Shown one piece after another: positions 15,565-22,617 of a stretch of 26,047 nt of DNA. The notes beneath the pieces were generated by a model. It made no database searches. It had not been told where the DNA came from and worked only from the letters and a program-made list of their open reading frames with translations. This DNA is from Coriobacteriia bacterium. GTDB taxonomy: Bacteria > Actinomycetota > Coriobacteriia > WRKU01. The position numbers were made by a program, and so were the translations under genes. The stretch is taken from the NCBI GenBank assembly GCA_009784095.1, contig WRDL01000004.1, positions 1-26,047 on the forward strand, written 5' to 3'. Numbering within the stretch: position 1 is the first letter of the stretch; every line of letters begins with the position of its first letter.

Positions 15565-16280
15565 TAGTTGCTCCAAACGATCGAAGTGTATCCGTCAAGT
15601 GGTCTGCTCAGGTCGGCTTTGATAACATTGGCTGAAGCAGGATTGTAATTCCCATCGGTGAAGATGAGCACGATGCTGTAGGTATCGCCTGTATCGATCG
15701 TGCCGATGTCCGTATTCGAGTTGCCCAAAGCTTCCGAGTACCAGTCGTACTCCAAATAGTTGCCGTTGACGTCCAGTGCCGTCCAACCACGATCGTTATA
15801 AATGGTGAGTGGCTGGTCGGAATGATTCTGCACCATCGCCTGGAACGCTTCGACGGTCCCGCCGAAATCCGAGTTGTCCTCAGTGCCTTGCTGAAGCAAG
15901 AATGTGACACCGCCGATCGTGAATGATTGACCGATCCGCGCTTGGTACTCGGTCTTGTCGACCTTGTTGGTGCTGTCGCCTCCCAAGAGACCGCCGAGCA
16001 GACCGCCGGTATCGTTGTTCTGTGTCGTCGATGACGTTGTCGTGGTGTTGTTAAAGAGCGATCCGCAACCTCTCATACTCGAAAACACGCAACAGAGGAG
16101 GAGAGCTAGGATGATCCCCCCGATGATGAGCGGAAGTTTATTTCCTCCGCTGCCGCCGAACAGCGATACTTTGCTGTCAGCTGCTATGTTCGATCCCGGT
16201 TTCGCGGAACTTGACCACGTATTCGAGCCAGGCTCCTCGACCATATCGATGACCTCTTCTTCAGTGTAATTCTCGTTCAT
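15564..16280 (-). CDS. Single-pass membrane protein with extracytoplasmic domain
   Basis: A 238-residue protein of unknown function. An acidic N-terminus (NENYTEEEVIDMVEEPG) is followed by a Gly/Ser segment, one membrane helix (about 50-68) and the motif LLLCCVFSSMRGCGSLF (C63, C64, C72). A Thr/Ser/Asn-rich linker (78-92) leads to a beta-rich domain (about 110-238). That domain has the feel of DUF4352-type immunoglobulin-like folds, with YNDRGWTALDVNGNYLEYDW and a C-terminal TSIVWSN. I infer cytoplasmic N-terminus and external C-terminus. AAGGAG sits seven bases before the ATG. It lies 56 bases after the thioredoxin gene and directly before the Gly/His-rich protein that shares its Cys motif. 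The DUF4352 resemblance is tentative. Confidence 0.8.
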   Translation of the reverse strand: MNENYTEEEVIDMVEEPGSNTWSSSAKPGSNIAADSKVSLFGGSGGNKLPLIIGGIILALLLCCVFSSMRGCGSLFNNTTTTSSTTQNNDTGGLLGGLLGGDSTNKVDKTEYQARIGQSFTIGGVTFLLQQGTEDNSDFGGTVEAFQAMVQNHSDQPLTIYNDRGWTALDVNGNYLEYDWYSEALGNSNTDIGTIDTGDTYSIVLIFTDGNYNPASANVIKADLSRPLDGYTSIVWSN

Positions 16281-16336
16281 GTGAGCTCCTTCTTACTCAA
16301 CGATCGCCTCGATGATGATTCGATCTCGCGTACTCC

Positions 16337-16654
16337 CTACGCGCCGGTGATCTCAGTGATAAATGCCGCTTTTGGCATCGCTCCCGTGAGGCGTTTTGCT
16401 ACTTTTCCGTCTTTGAAGATGATGAACGTCGGTATGCTCATCACCTCGAAGCGCATGGCGGTCTGGGGGTTCTCGTCAACGTTGACTTGTGCGATCGTGA
16501 CATCGGCCAGCTCTGCGTCGACTTGGGTCAATACACCCTCCATCGCTTTGCAGGGACCGCACCACGGCGCCCAAAAATCAACAACGACCGTACCGGTACT
16601 TGCCTCGACATCGGTCGAGAACGTTGCGTCGGTAACTTGCAGTAGATCAGACAT
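16337..16654 (-). CDS. trxA: Thioredoxin
   Basis: A 105-residue thioredoxin, the general cytoplasmic disulfide reductant. It has the canonical active site WCGPCK (Cys32, Cys35), the buried Asp region VVVDFWAPW, and the cis-proline in MSIPTF (Pro75). It has no signal peptide. AAGGGGGA lies before the ATG. An extended -10 box at 16700-16708 would start transcription about 39 bases upstream. Two membrane proteins with vicinal cysteines follow in the same direction after 56 bases, so it may be co-transcribed with them. No thioredoxin reductase is in the window. Several paralogues are usual in such genomes, so the symbol denotes family rather than proven orthology. Confidence 0.93.
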   Translation of the reverse strand: MSDLLQVTDATFSTDVEASTGTVVVDFWAPWCGPCKAMEGVLTQVDAELADVTIAQVNVDENPQTAMRFEVMSIPTFIIFKDGKVAKRLTGAMPKAAFITEITGA

Positions 16655-16699
16655 AGAATCCCCCTTCTTTTAGGGCCATAAACCTCTTATCGCCCCTTT

Positions 16700-16708
16700 A
16701 GTGTACCA
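16700..16708 (-). promoter_or_regulatory. Extended -10 promoter for thioredoxin gene
   Basis: Minus strand TGGTACACT: an extended -10 (TG, one base, TACACT at 16700-16705). No strong -35 is present (CTTGAG at 15-base spacing), as is common with extended -10 boxes. The rest of the 16655-16880 gap holds a small AAAACT-CT-AGTTTT dyad and a GTCTC-CAT-GAGAC hairpin (16859-16871) just before hypF. I found no clear hypF promoter there. Confidence 0.4.
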
Positions 16709-16880
16709 CCATAGACCCTTCTCAAGTGTTCACAGCATACACGAAATTAAACGCTCGGCAAACGTTTTTGGAGCCCTCCATAGTTGATTCACAAGCGTCT
16801 TCACAAAGTGTCTAAAACTCTAGTTTTCAGGCCGGTTACTTCCTCAACCGATCGGGTCGTCTCCATGAGACAATGAGGAG

Positions 16881-19346
16881 GTGAAGGCAGTCGAGATGCA
16901 TATCACCGGAGTCGTGCAAGGCGTTGGATTCAGACCCTTCGTCTATACCCTTGCGCGCACCTATCACCTGACCGGTTGGGTCCGAAACGACAGCGATGGC
17001 GTGCATGCGGTGGTCGAGGGACCGGCCCAACTCGTCGATTCCTTCTGCGCGATCCTCGACGAGGAGGCGCCGATCGCGAGCCGTATCGAGCAGATCCTCT
17101 TCAAGACGATCGAGCCGCACAATTACGACTCGTTCGAGATACGTGCCAGCGAGAACGTCGAAGGACAGCGCACCCTGATCAGTCCCGACCGCGCGCTGTG
17201 CGAGGATTGTGAGGCCGAGCTCTTCGACCCGAATGATCGGCGTGCGCGCTACCCCTTCATCAACTGTACCAACTGCGGACCGCGGTTCACCATCATCGAG
17301 GATATTCCCTATGATCGCTGTTCGACACCGATGCGCGACTTCCCCTTGTGCGACGCGTGCAAGACAGAATATGACGATCCGACCGATCGACGCTTCCACG
17401 CGCAGCCCAACGCGTGCTTCGTCTGCGGTCCGCGCCTCTATCTGAACTGGGGAGAGCTCGATCCGCACCTTTCAAGCTCATGGACCTGGAGTCCTTACAA
17501 AGAGAAGGTGCCACGCCCCCATCGAGATCGCGCTGAAGAGATGGCGCGCTCGAATTCGATCATTCTCGAGGTCGTCGAGGCTCTGCACGAGGACAAGATC
17601 GTCGCGCTCAAAGGGCTCGGCGGCTTTTTGCTCTGCTGCAACGCGAAGAGCGATTACGCCGTTGATAAACTGCGCGATCGCAAGCATCGCTGGGGTAAGC
17701 CTTTGGCGGTGATGTTTCCCAACCTCAAAGAGATCGTCCGGTACTGCGAGGTCAGTAGCGCCGAGGCCGACTTGCTCACCGGAAGCGTGCGACCGATCGT
17801 ACTGCTGCGACTAAAAACCGACGCTCCCGATGATCTGGCAAAGACTATCGCACCGGGATTGCGCGAGCTGGGAGTGATGCTTCCCTACACACCGTTGCAT
17901 GCATTGCTGCTCGATGAGTTCGGCGGACCTCTGGTGATGACGAGCGGCAACATGAGCGAGGAGCCCATCTGCACCGATAACGCCGAGGCGCTCGAGCGCC
18001 TCTCCTCGATCGCAGACGCGATCTTGCTTCACGACCGTGATATCTTCTCTCGCTACGATGACAGCGTCGTGCGCGTCGTCGGAGGTAACATCCAAATGAT
18101 CCGACGTGCACGCGGATATGCGCCTGAGCCGCTGCACCACTGCGAGGCTGCGCCGCTGCCGATCCTGGCGGTCGGCCCTGAGCAGAAGAACACCTTCACG
18201 CTTCTCGAGGGCAACGATGCGTTCGTCTCACAGCACATCGGAGACCTTGAAAGTGTGCAAGCGCTCGAGTCGTTCGAGCAGACCGAGGCGCTCTATGAGC
18301 ATCTGTTCCGCATAAAGCCGCAGGTGATCGCCCATGACCTGCATCCTGAATACCTCTCGACGAAGTGGGCGAAGATGCTCGCCGCCTCTGAGGAATCCCG
18401 CTTGATCGGTGTCCAGCATCATCATGCACATATCGTGTCGGTGATGGCAGAGCACAACTATCAAGATCCGGTGATCGGTATCTCGTTCGATGGGACCGGA
18501 TATGGTGAGGACGCAACGATCTGGGGTGGCGAGGTGCTCATCTCCGATCTGCGCGAGTATCAGCGATTTGCGACGCTGCGACCGTTCGCACTTCCCGGTG
18601 GCACCGCAGCGGTCAAGCGACCGGCGCGTACCGCGGTCGGGCTCTTGCATGAACTCGATCTTTTGGGTCATCCCGGTGCACGCTTCATGCTCTCCCGCCT
18701 TGTCGAAGATGAGCAGTCGACCATCACCGCCATGATCGAGCAGGGGATCAACAGCCCGAAGACCAGTTCGATGGGACGGCTTTTCGATGCGATCGCGTCG
18801 CTGATCGGTGTCGCTGACGACGCGCTCTACGAAGGAGCGGCCGCCATACTGATGGAAAATATGAGTCTGCCTTTGGGTGAGATCGGACCTCCGCCGACCT
18901 ATCGCTTCAGCATCATCGAGGCACCGGCTCCGCGCTCGGAGGCGATCGAGATCGCGCTTACGGGGCACCCGATACAGGCGCATGCGCATCCACGTTATAT
19001 CATCGATCCGGAGCTTATCGTACGCGCTCTGCTCGACGACTTGGAAGCCGGTGTCGAGCCTGCCGAGATCGCGCGTCGATTCCACTATGCGCTCGCGACC
19101 ATGATCGGTGAGATCTCGACCAAGGCGGCGCGTGAAGTGGGTATCGATACCGTGGTTTTGACCGGTGGCTGTTTTATGAACAAGCTCTTACTGGAGCGCA
19201 CGGTCAAGGTGCTCGAGGATAAACGCATGTATGTACTGACCAACGAGAAACTACCCACCAATGACGGCGGTGTCAGCTTCGGACAGGCTATCATCGCTCA
19301 AGAACGTCTGCTCGAAGAGCAACGCCAAGCAGAAATGGAACAGTGA
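16881..19346 (+). CDS. hypF: Carbamoyltransferase HypF, [NiFe]-hydrogenase maturation
   Basis: HypF makes the carbamoyl adenylate from carbamoyl phosphate that HypE turns into the cyanide ligands of NiFe hydrogenases. The 821 residues show an acylphosphatase domain (GVVQGVGFRPF, Arg18), two zinc fingers (C107, C110, C129, C132; C157, C160, C179, C182), a YrdC-like domain (from about 235, VALKGLGGF) and a Kae1-like domain with HHHAHIVSVMAEH (about 510-525) and LTGGCFMNKLL (about 759). A stretch of about 35 residues (190-225) between the zinc fingers and YrdC domain is longer than usual. I favour the GTG at 16881, since the first strand of the acylphosphatase fold needs those residues; ATG 16896 is the alternative. 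It is a lone hyp gene here, 4 kb from hypE and hypD. Repeats begin right after its stop. Confidence 0.95.
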   Translation: MKAVEMHITGVVQGVGFRPFVYTLARTYHLTGWVRNDSDGVHAVVEGPAQLVDSFCAILDEEAPIASRIEQILFKTIEPHNYDSFEIRASENVEGQRTLISPDRALCEDCEAELFDPNDRRARYPFINCTNCGPRFTIIEDIPYDRCSTPMRDFPLCDACKTEYDDPTDRRFHAQPNACFVCGPRLYLNWGELDPHLSSSWTWSPYKEKVPRPHRDRAEEMARSNSIILEVVEALHEDKIVALKGLGGFLLCCNAKSDYAVDKLRDRKHRWGKPLAVMFPNLKEIVRYCEVSSAEADLLTGSVRPIVLLRLKTDAPDDLAKTIAPGLRELGVMLPYTPLHALLLDEFGGPLVMTSGNMSEEPICTDNAEALERLSSIADAILLHDRDIFSRYDDSVVRVVGGNIQMIRRARGYAPEPLHHCEAAPLPILAVGPEQKNTFTLLEGNDAFVSQHIGDLESVQALESFEQTEALYEHLFRIKPQVIAHDLHPEYLSTKWAKMLAASEESRLIGVQHHHAHIVSVMAEHNYQDPVIGISFDGTGYGEDATIWGGEVLISDLREYQRFATLRPFALPGGTAAVKRPARTAVGLLHELDLLGHPGARFMLSRLVEDEQSTITAMIEQGINSPKTSSMGRLFDAIASLIGVADDALYEGAAAILMENMSLPLGEIGPPPTYRFSIIEAPAPRSEAIEIALTGHPIQAHAHPRYIIDPELIVRALLDDLEAGVEPAEIARRFHYALATMIGEISTKAAREVGIDTVVLTGGCFMNKLLLERTVKVLEDKRMYVLTNEKLPTNDGGVSFGQAIIAQERLLEEQRQAEMEQ

Positions 19347-19351
19347 CCCTT

Positions 19352-19468
19352 TGTGACAGTAGTGTGACAGTAGGGTCGGTTCCTTTTATCCCACAAACTA
19401 TGAAACTGCCCTGAGAACGGGGCAGTTGTGTCTACAGCCAGGACAAAAGGAACCGACCCTGCTGTCAC
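19352..19468. repeat. REPIN-like inverted repeat element
   Basis: Two 28-base arms, 19364-19391 and 19441-19468, are inverted copies with 26 of 28 matches; the shared core is GGGTCGGTTCCTTTT. Between them is a second hairpin, AACTGCCC (19404-19411) with GGGCAGTT (19420-19427). Just before arm 1 the 11-mer TGTGACAGTAG is tandemly duplicated (19352-19362, 19363-19373). Partial copies occur at 8843-8871 and 12889-12938. The layout of two inverted REP units resembles elements mobilised by REP-associated tyrosine (IS200-like) transposases; none is encoded here. It fills most of the gap between convergent hypF and the isomerase gene and may end transcription from both sides. Confidence 0.8.
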
Positions 19469-19524
19469 AGAAACGGGATCATATATTTTGACCCTATGGT
19501 CCCCTGTGGTGTCGCTTTCTGGGT

Positions 19525-21063
19525 CTAGATGCTTTCGCTCTTTGTGGCGCGTTGCATAGTCAAGATCTCGGAGATGTTCACCATCGTCACGCGTCGCCCG
19601 CGTTCACGAAGCGAGATGACGTCACCGACACGTTGCGCGTCGAACAGTTCGCGAAGTGTGTAGTCGACATGCGGAAGGATCATATTGGGTGAGTCGACCG
19701 TGCGATTGTCGATTGCAATGAAGACCCCAGTGTTCGGTCCTCCTTCATGGAGTTGCCTGACACTGTGCAGATAGCGTGGACCTTGCTCGAGACATAACGG
19801 ACAGTTGAGTTTCGACGCAAGATGAGGTACGAAATCCTCTTTGAGTTGTTCAAATTCTTGATCGCTGACATACGCGAGGATGCTCACGTAGTCACCCGAC
19901 TCGATCGTAGAGAGCAGATCGGCGTAAGGTGGCAGCATCTCACGTATATCCTCTTCGATCTGATCGCTGTGCGGATCGACGAGCACGCGCAGGATCGACT
20001 CCTTTGCAGCGACCACATTGGGCTGATCGAACGGGTTCACTCCCATGAGAACGCCGAGAAGCGCGGTCGTCCACTCCCATACCACCATTGCGCGAGCGAC
20101 CGATGACACTGCCGGTGGTTTGCTATTCTTTTGGCAACACTGCTGAAGTCCACCGAACTGCGCGAGCGCTGACTTGTCGATGCTTCGCGTACTGTCCGGA
20201 CAGGGAATGATGGATCCACAACAGCAGCAGGTGAGTGGTCGAATGAAGGGGATGAAGCCCTTGCCCTGTTTACCGAGCGACTCGGCGATAAGTTGCTCAA
20301 GCCACGGGCTCAGCGCGATATCGGGAAGCGGTAGCTTGTCGTTATTCTGTTGATAGAAGAGCCACAGCTCAGTAGCAAGTCGGATCGCCGGATTGTCGGG
20401 ATGAGCGGTCTCACACTGATGCTGCGCCTCTCTCGCTTCATCGACCAGCATGCGAACGTCGATGCCGATCAGCGCGCTGGGGACAAGTCCATAGACCGAG
20501 AACGCACTGAATCTACCACCCACATCAAAAGGTGAGGTGATCAGCGTGTAACCACGTTGCAATGCGCGCTGGGCAAGCGGCGTATCCGGATCGGTTATCG
20601 CGATGAAGTGCGTCGCTCGTTGACTTTCGTCCTCGATGACAAGACCTGAAAGATCCCATAACAACTCTTCGAGGACGACCGTCTCAAGCGTCGTTCCCGA
20701 TTTACTTGAGATAATGAACAAGGTCCGTTCAAAATCGAGTGATCGGGCTAACGCCATAATATCTTCGGGACACATCGTGTCAAGGATGCGCAAAGGGCGG
20801 CTCACCTGATCGTGATAGGTCTGAGCGAATACATAAGCGGCCAGTGATGATCCTCCCATACCGATCAGTATCACGTTGGAGATATCACGCCGTGATGCCA
20901 TCTCGGTAAGACTATCGAGCAGCGGATAAAGTTCCGGCGCCTGTTCGGGAAGCGTCATCCAGCCAAGCCGTTGTGAGATCTCGGCCTGGACGACCTCATC
21001 ATCGCTCCAAAGCGCTGCGTCGTGTTCGCGGATGCGTGTTATGTATTGCTCAAGTTTTTGCAC
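19525..21063 (-). CDS. pgi: Glucose-6-phosphate isomerase with Cys-rich segment
   Basis: Interconverts glucose-6-phosphate and fructose-6-phosphate. The 512-residue protein shows the sugar-phosphate motif ISSKSGTTLET, the first PGI signature DVGGRFSAFSVYG and the second, NPFDQPNVVAAK. C-terminal features GPRYLHSVRQLHEGGPNTG and LRERGRRV match the PGI branch also found fused to transaldolase. The stretch between GKGFIP and VVWEW (bases about 20080-20250) does not look like the usual family. It begins with LTCCCCG and has three more Cys; a CPLC pair follows later. No frame change restores a better match. The start is taken as GTG at 21063: TACAAT ends six bases before it and there is no well-placed ribosome site, so the mRNA may be leaderless. 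The frame is open upstream, but that region is the divergent promoter. Confidence 0.9.
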   Translation of the reverse strand: MQKLEQYITRIREHDAALWSDDEVVQAEISQRLGWMTLPEQAPELYPLLDSLTEMASRRDISNVILIGMGGSSLAAYVFAQTYHDQVSRPLRILDTMCPEDIMALARSLDFERTLFIISSKSGTTLETVVLEELLWDLSGLVIEDESQRATHFIAITDPDTPLAQRALQRGYTLITSPFDVGGRFSAFSVYGLVPSALIGIDVRMLVDEAREAQHQCETAHPDNPAIRLATELWLFYQQNNDKLPLPDIALSPWLEQLIAESLGKQGKGFIPFIRPLTCCCCGSIIPCPDSTRSIDKSALAQFGGLQQCCQKNSKPPAVSSVARAMVVWEWTTALLGVLMGVNPFDQPNVVAAKESILRVLVDPHSDQIEEDIREMLPPYADLLSTIESGDYVSILAYVSDQEFEQLKEDFVPHLASKLNCPLCLEQGPRYLHSVRQLHEGGPNTGVFIAIDNRTVDSPNMILPHVDYTLRELFDAQRVGDVISLRERGRRVTMVNISEILTMQRATKSESI

Positions 21064-21069
21064 CGCTCT

Positions 21070-21123
21070 ATTGTATCGTGAACCTCTTCTCACACCTAGT
21101 CGTTCAATTATTTGCAGTACAAT
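21070..21123. promoter_or_regulatory. Divergent -10 boxes of pgi and the GyrI-like gene
   Basis: TACAAT on the minus strand (21070-21075) ends six bases before the pgi GTG. TACAAT on the plus strand (21118-21123) ends six bases before an in-frame ATG at 21130 of the GyrI-like gene. Neither has a clear -35 box. Spacing implies transcripts starting at or next to a start codon. Confidence 0.45.
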
Positions 21124-21168
21124 CGGAGAATGTACGATGAAACGCGCTCGCTTAAAGAAAGGTACATG

Positions 21169-21777
21169 ATGCTTGATTTCAAAAAAGAGCAAAAGGAACT
21201 CTATCTACCAAAGACCACTCCTTCGATCATCGATGTGCCCGCGATGACCTTTCTCGCGGTCGACGGCGCGGGCGATCCTAATACCAGTGAGGAATACGCG
21301 CATGCGATCGAGCTGCTTTACGGACTCTCGTACGCTATCAAGATGGGCAACAAGGAGATCCTGCAATATGTGGTCGGTCCCCTTGAAGGATTTTGGAGTG
21401 TGACCGATGAGTTCTTTGATGCCGGCCCGATAAACAAGGACGCATTCACGTGGACGGCGGTCATCAGGCAGCCGGATTTCGTGGATGGTGATGTAGTCGA
21501 GAACGCGAAGGCCGCGCTCGCAAAGAAGAAGCCGCATTTGGATGGGACGAAGGCGCGGCTTGAGGAAATCTCAGAGGAACTGTGCGTCCACGCGATGCAT
21601 CTGGGATCCTATGACGATGAGCCGGCAACTATAGCCACAATGGAACAGTTCGCCGTCGAAAGTGGATATGATATGGATGTCTCTGATGTCCGCCGACACC
21701 ACGAGATCTATCTGAGTGACCCTCGCAAGGTCGCTCCGGAAAAACTGAAGACGATCATTCGGTTACCGATCGTCTAA
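21169..21777 (+). CDS. GyrI-like small-molecule-binding domain protein
   Basis: A 202-residue stand-alone GyrI-like/effector-binding domain protein. Recognisable family features are the opening FKKEQKELYLPKTTPSIIDVP, then MTFLAVDGAGDPN, and a terminal block with EEISEELCVHAMHLGSYDDEPATI and HHEIYLSDPRKVAPEKLKTIIRLP. These proteins bind hydrophobic or cationic small molecules, and some act as drug-binding partners of regulators; no DNA-binding domain is fused here. GAAAGG lies six bases before ATG 21169. An in-frame ATG at 21130, directly after a TACAAT box, would add 13 residues if a leaderless transcript is used. It is divergent from pgi. The specific ligand is unknown. Confidence 0.82.
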   Translation: MLDFKKEQKELYLPKTTPSIIDVPAMTFLAVDGAGDPNTSEEYAHAIELLYGLSYAIKMGNKEILQYVVGPLEGFWSVTDEFFDAGPINKDAFTWTAVIRQPDFVDGDVVENAKAALAKKKPHLDGTKARLEEISEELCVHAMHLGSYDDEPATIATMEQFAVESGYDMDVSDVRRHHEIYLSDPRKVAPEKLKTIIRLPIV

Positions 21778-21945
21778 GCGATACTCGACCCAAGAACGAC
21801 TCCCTACAATCATTGAGAGTGTAGATGAGCCGGTGGTTCTCGGCATTGATAAACACATCTTGGACAGAATTCCTAAGTTTTCCCTCAAACACGACCTGTC
21901 CTGATCCGTCACTGAGGTTTTTCAATACAAGATAGGACTCGTCAC
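21755..21945 (-). pseudogene. Possible remnant of a second YoeB/Txe-like toxin
   Basis: Downstream of the toxin stop, a minus-strand frame reads FEGKLRNSVQDVFINAENHR followed by LIYTLND. This resembles the C-terminal half of Txe/YoeB toxins, where FEGK, a variable segment and EEHRLVY occur in that order. No start codon or ribosome site serves it; upstream the frame runs through the intact toxin gene, out of its frame. I read it as a decayed gene fragment, ending inside the 3' end of the GyrI-like gene. The resemblance is short, so the assignment is tentative. Confidence 0.4.
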
Positions 21946-22257
21946 CTAGGGCATCAGGTCCTTTACATAGTTTTCTCTGGTGGAGTATACTCTCTGGATT
22001 TTTTTTGCCGTGTTTGTAGGTTCGTAGACCACAAGATAGCGACCATCCCATACCACAAGCCCCCGATAGGGAGTTGTATAGCCATACTTCATTCCAATAG
22101 AAAACCCCATATCAGCTTGGTTTGCTAAAAACCTAACAGGTGAAATCACATTCTCGATATAAGCCGAGATATCGTCATCGCTGATACCGTTAGCACGAAA
22201 GAAATCTCTGATCCTTTCCATATCTCGCACTGCTGGCTCAGAATATATGATCCTCAT
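21946..22257 (-). CDS. RelE/ParE-family toxin
   Basis: Type II toxin of 103 residues. It has the compact RelE/ParE layout: an N-terminal strand RIIYSEPAVRDMERIRDFF, two helices, then FSIGMKYGYTTPYRGLVVWDGRYLVVYE and a C-terminal RVYSTRENYVKDL. Such toxins cleave ribosome-associated mRNA (RelE type) or poison gyrase (ParE type); sequence alone does not settle which. The start ATG overlaps the antitoxin stop (ATGA), the usual antitoxin-first arrangement. The region is clearly AT-richer than its surroundings, consistent with acquisition by transfer. Confidence 0.85.
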   Translation of the reverse strand: MRIIYSEPAVRDMERIRDFFRANGISDDDISAYIENVISPVRFLANQADMGFSIGMKYGYTTPYRGLVVWDGRYLVVYEPTNTAKKIQRVYSTRENYVKDLMP

Positions 22258-22508
22258 CCAGCTAGCCCGAGTCTTTCAAGCACTTCGCCCTCTGAGTGCC
22301 ATGATGCTCCCAGTTTCATCTCTGCATCTACTGCCTGCATATCCGCAAGAAACCTCAACATTGAATTCGTGTATTGCCATGTTTCTATGTCAACCACCGC
22401 ATATTTCGAGTTTCCATTCTTTGTGAGGACAACTTCATTGCCTGTATCAATGTGAGAGAGTACATCATTGTAGTTTGTTAGCGCGGAAACTGGCATTGAA
22501 ATAACCAT
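22254..22508 (-). CDS. Phd/YefM-family antitoxin
   Basis: An 84-residue antitoxin. The N-terminal MVISMPVSALTNYNDVLSHI, then GNEVVLTKNGNSKYAVVDIETW is the Phd/YefM DNA-binding fold; the C-terminal part, rich in acidic and helix-forming residues, would wrap the toxin. It likely represses its own operon, with the toxin as co-repressor. I choose the ATG at 22508, with AAGGAGG seven bases upstream. TATTAT on the minus strand (22533-22538) is a candidate -10 box; it falls in the imperfect dyad ATAATAG (22533-22539) / CTATATTAT (22545-22553), a plausible self-regulatory operator. Confidence 0.88.
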   Translation of the reverse strand: MVISMPVSALTNYNDVLSHIDTGNEVVLTKNGNSKYAVVDIETWQYTNSMLRFLADMQAVDAEMKLGASWHSEGEVLERLGLAG

Positions 22509-22583
22509 ACTATGCCTCCTTGTCACACCCCGATAATAGGTAATCTATATTATGACGAAGGCAGGTGACAGGAACAATCTATT

Positions 22584-22603
22584 TTTAGAAGAATTCTTCT
22601 AAA
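22584..22603. repeat. Perfect 20-base palindrome
   Basis: TTTAGAAGAA followed directly by its reverse complement, TTCTTCTAAA. It lies 14 bases after the stop of the EamA transporter gene and about 75 bases upstream of the antitoxin start. It lacks a T-run and a loop, so it looks more like a protein-binding site than an intrinsic terminator. Confidence 0.6.
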
Positions 22604-22617
22604 TCTTTTCGAGATAA

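Noticed and set aside
18228..19085. Minus-strand open frame opposite hypF
   Set aside because: Composition is Arg-rich and unlike a folded protein; it is a shadow of the HypF C-terminal domain.
20037..20300. Possible frameshift in the isomerase explaining its odd Cys-rich segment
   Set aside because: I read the other two minus-strand frames over the segment. One is Ser/Arg-rich, the other reaches a stop, and neither resembles the isomerase family, while both flanks stay in the same frame.
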